Below, one piece after another: positions 47,172-48,612 of a DNA stretch of 48,612 bases (positions are counted from its first letter, which is position 1; each line of letters begins with the position of its first letter). The translations under genes and the position numbers were made by a program. The stretch covers positions 1 through 48,612 of IMG/VR virus record IMGVR_UViG_3300048904_000453; one strand, written 5' to 3'. The DNA comes from a virus. Under the pieces are notes generated by a model. That model made no database searches. It was not told the DNA's origin and was given only the letters and a program-made list of their open reading frames with translations.

Positions 47172-47446
47172 AGATTAGTTCGCTTAAGCCTGGTGACGTC
47201 GTTTACATGCTATACCGGCACAAGATGGGCAATACGACCATCAGCACGATATCTGTTTGGCGTGTCAGCATAAAAGAGGTTTATGACGATCACGTCATCG
47301 CATCGGTCAACGGAAATGCAGCGCGCAAGTATCGCGAGCGCGAAGTGGCTACATGGAAGAAGAGTGAGCCGGTGCTGATTCGCAGCCGAATGGGATATTC
47401 ACGCCTCGCTACGAAAGCCGAGAAAGAAGCGCTCAAGTCTAAGTAA
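47168..47446 (+). CDS. Hypothetical phage protein
   Basis: Encodes 92 residues from GTG 47168. It is beta-rich in the first half (KPGDVVYMLYRHKMGNTTIS), basic throughout (ARKYREREVATWKKSEPVLI). A coupled start after the TraR-like gene makes it likely real. No family. Confidence 0.65.
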   Translation: MKISSLKPGDVVYMLYRHKMGNTTISTISVWRVSIKEVYDDHVIASVNGNAARKYREREVATWKKSEPVLIRSRMGYSRLATKAEKEALKSK

Positions 47447-47492
47447 TCCCCTACCCCATTAACTTGTATCGCGCTCTGCGTGAGGAGTTGTT

Positions 47493-47666
47493 ATGCGCCG
47501 GAATTCATTTTTCGCACCAACTATTGTGGCCGCCATGATGAGCATGGCTCGCTCATGGTCACCGCCTGTCTCTCACTGGCACTCTCACCCAACCGCGCCG
47601 GGTGCAAAAGCAACAAACGCGGCAGCAATAAAACGGCAGTCGAAGAAGCGCCGCAATCGGAAATGA
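47493..47666 (+). CDS. Small basic protein upstream of excisionase
   Basis: Encodes 57 residues (MRRNSFFAPTIVAAMMSMAR at the start, ending IKRQSKKRRNRK). GAGGAG lies 5 bases before the ATG. The stop overlaps the next start (ATGA). It is in a different frame from a 96-codon open frame that covers the same region. The Pro/His-rich middle and basic end recall small phage proteins near the xis gene. Confidence 0.6.
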   Translation: MRRNSFFAPTIVAAMMSMARSWSPPVSHWHSHPTAPGAKATNAAAIKRQSKKRRNRK

Positions 47667-47770
47667 CCGCCACCTGCGAAGACATCACCCCGACTGAGGT
47701 CATCATCGATTTCAGCCTTCTCGCTGCAGTAATCATCGCTTTTATCCTCGGCAAACCACCTAAGGAGTGA
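47663..47770 (+). CDS. Membrane microprotein
   Basis: Encodes 35 residues with one membrane helix (VIIDFSLLAAVIIAFILGK) and short termini. Start overlaps the previous stop (ATGA). Its stop supplies AGGAG for a further small open frame. Likely real; unknown role. Confidence 0.55.
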   Translation: MTATCEDITPTEVIIDFSLLAAVIIAFILGKPPKE

Positions 47771-47772
47771 GT

Positions 47773-47877
47773 GTGGCTATATGGTCGCATTTGCTCTTAT
47801 TGGGTGGGGTTGTCGTTATATACCGACATTGGAGAATTCAATTATGGAATTGCGCGAAGACACGCTCGTTGACCTGA
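47773..47877 (+). CDS. Possible membrane microprotein before excisionase
   Basis: GTG start at 47773, AGGAG 5 bases upstream, 34 residues with a hydrophobic stretch (IWSHLLLLGGVVVIYRHW). Its last 11 codons overlap the excisionase gene in another frame. The signal is weak, and it may be an unused reading frame. Confidence 0.3.
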   Translation: MAIWSHLLLLGGVVVIYRHWRIQLWNCAKTRSLT

Positions 47878-48038
47878 AATTCATCATGGCCGATACTGGT
47901 TTCGGCAAGACCTACATTTATGACCGTGTAAAAGACGGCACCCTCTGCAAGCCTATCAAAATCAGCGGACGCTCTCGCTGGAAATATCGCGATCACCTGG
48001 AGTTCAAAAACAAGCTCATTTCCGGCTGCGGCGGGTAA
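47844..48038 (+). CDS. torI: TorI-like excisionase (recombination directionality factor)
   Basis: Encodes 64 residues from ATG 47844 with GGAG upstream. It is close in sequence to TorI (about 66 residues): LVDLKFIMADTGFGKTYIYD, then a basic wing (KISGRSRWKYRDHLEF) and KNKLIS end. TorI of the KplE1 prophage is the excisionase for IntS at argW and also binds the response regulator TorR. Its location beside attR, with IntS-like integrase at the other end, agrees with that pair. It lacks its own terminator before the attachment site. Confidence 0.9.
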   Translation: MELREDTLVDLKFIMADTGFGKTYIYDRVKDGTLCKPIKISGRSRWKYRDHLEFKNKLISGCGG

Positions 48039-48111
48039 AATGCTGGGTAAAGAATTCTTCCAATCTGAAAAACTCTATATGGTGCAACTTGTTAGGCGGT
48101 GGATTAGACGT

Positions 48112-48126
48112 CTGCAGGGGACACCA
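48112..48126 (+). other. attR core (3' end of tRNA-Arg argW)
   Basis: CTGCAGGGGACACCA equals the 3' end of enterobacterial argW tRNA as I remember it (the last T-stem bases, acceptor strand and CCA). It lies about 74 bases beyond torI with no complete tRNA in front, so it is an attachment-site fragment. It marks the right prophage boundary. Confidence 0.75.
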
Positions 48127-48146
48127 GATTTTCATCGTTCTCCCGC

Positions 48147-48356
48147 CTAAAACAGCCATCTCGCCAGAGCAAGTGTCAGTCCAGCGGTGCTCATTATTCC
48201 CGCCACAATCCATTTCGTTTGTTGATTTATCGCCTGATGAAGATCGCTTTTAGTGGCGTAGTTCGATTTAATCTCCGCAATATCCGTTTTCATCAGCGCC
48301 ATATCGGTTTTGATATCGTCGATATCCGCTTCAAGCTTTGAAACGCGCTTTTCCAT
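48147..48356 (-). CDS. XhlA-like membrane protein, paralog 2 (host flank)
   Basis: Encodes 69 residues from ATG 48356 (GGAG 5 bases upstream), a two-part protein: charged coiled coil (MEKRVSKLEADIDDIKTDMA) and a membrane helix (KWIVAGIMSTAGLTLALARW). The architecture is like XhlA/holin-accessory proteins. It is nearly identical at both ends to the next gene, so the two are tandem paralogs. It lies outside the predicted attR, probably in the host chromosome or an adjoining element. Confidence 0.7.
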   Translation of the reverse strand: MEKRVSKLEADIDDIKTDMALMKTDIAEIKSNYATKSDLHQAINQQTKWIVAGIMSTAGLTLALARWLF

Positions 48357-48381
48357 GTTCACTCCTTGATCATCAATTCAC

Positions 48382-48612
48382 TCAAAACAACCAGCGAGCC
48401 AGTGCCAGCGTCATACCTGCGGTACTCAGCATCCCCGCGACTATCCATTTTGTCTGTTTGCTCAACTCCTGATGAATTCTCCCAATATCCTGATGCACTT
48501 TGCCGATCTCCTGATAAAGATCGCTTTTGGTGACGTAATTCGATTTGATCACCGCGATATCCATTTTCATTTCATGAATATCCGCTTCCAGCTTTGACAC
48601 GCGCTTTTCCAT
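48382..48612 (-). CDS. XhlA-like membrane protein, paralog 1 (host flank)
   Basis: Encodes 76 residues up to the ATG at the window edge. The start agrees with its paralog. The coiled coil has an extra QDIGRIHQEL-type segment (VHQDIGRIHQELSKQ), and the end WIVAGMLSTAGMTLALARWLF is a membrane helix. Upstream sequence is not in the window, so its ribosome site cannot be checked. It is probably from the host side of attR. Confidence 0.7.
   Translation of the reverse strand: MEKRVSKLEADIHEMKMDIAVIKSNYVTKSDLYQEIGKVHQDIGRIHQELSKQTKWIVAGMLSTAGMTLALARWLF

Noticed and set aside
47480-47770. 96-codon frame before torI
   Set aside because: Better explained by two ATGA-coupled small genes in the same interval; only the C-terminal membrane part is credible in this frame.
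48039-48146. Complete tRNA gene at the right border
   Set aside because: Only the last 15 bases match a tRNA; no cloverleaf precedes them.
1-48612. Window as a circular phage genome starting at int
   Set aside because: The last gene would start directly against the int ATG with no space for ribosome sites, and an attR-like tRNA end lies at 48112-48126, so a linear prophage plus flank is more likely.

Overview
The window is an almost complete lambdoid siphoprophage with about 0.5 kb of host flank at its right end. The host is probably a member of the Enterobacterales. The evidence is the IntS/TorI-type recombination pair, a 15-bp tRNA-Arg (argW) 3' end used as attachment site, lambda-type J-I-K-L-M-H tail genes, Nin genes, CI/Cro/CII/N/Q regulators and a P21-type lysis cassette. 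A genus within Erwiniaceae (Pantoea/Erwinia) is a guess only. The left junction (attL and the intact argW) lies just outside base 1. The right junction is at 48112-48126.

Layout. 1-3.7 kb: integrase (+), an SOS-controlled umuC operon (-) under a near-consensus LexA box, a small lipoprotein (+) and a YmgB/AriR-like small protein (-). 3.7-27 kb (-): the late structural operon, read right to left. In transcription order it holds the terminase subunits, portal, Mu F-like head protein, protease/scaffold, decoration protein, major capsid protein, connector and completion proteins, tail tube, tail assembly protein, tape measure, M, L, K, I, J, tail-tip accessories, the superinfection-exclusion lipoprotein Cor and an S74-chaperone tail fibre. 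Three cargo insertions interrupt it: cor with its own promoter, structured 3' UTR and terminator (5.0-5.5 kb); a BamE-like lipoprotein plus a plus-strand gene of unknown function (15.4-16.4 kb); and a DUF6173-like plus-strand gene with a frameshifted KilA-N gene (27.1-28.1 kb). 28.3-29.5 kb (-): pinholin, SAR endolysin, Rz/Rz1. 29.7-30.3 kb: a plus-strand secreted protein, a bidirectional terminator and a candidate Q-dependent late promoter.

30.3-38.1 kb (-): the PR operon cro, nutR, cII, ParB-like gene, O (with iterons and an AT-rich origin inside the gene), DnaB-like helicase, a dense run of tiny overlapping genes with ninB and ninG, a PAPS-reductase-like PP-loop protein, and Q. 38.1-39.2 kb: immunity region with three operators on each side of cI (OR and OL), PR, PRM, PL and nutL. 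39.2-48.0 kb (+): the PL operon with N, an Api92-like protein, a coiled-coil protein, ERF annealase, SSB, many small accessory genes and the excisionase TorI. It contains several intrinsic terminators, as expected for N antitermination. A minus-strand HMCES/YedK gene and a 41-codon DUF2256-like gene lie against this direction.

The parts fit an inducible phage. CI has an Ala-Gly cleavage site and a Ser/Lys dyad; RecA-stimulated cleavage would release PL and PR. N acting at nutL and nutR then extends the early transcripts, and Q acts at PR' to open lysis and late genes. A translesion polymerase and an abasic-site protein add DNA-damage functions. Many genes overlap by ATGA or GTGA, and at least twelve genes below about 60 codons were recovered by hand.

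Family assignments are from memory of the families; no database search was run.
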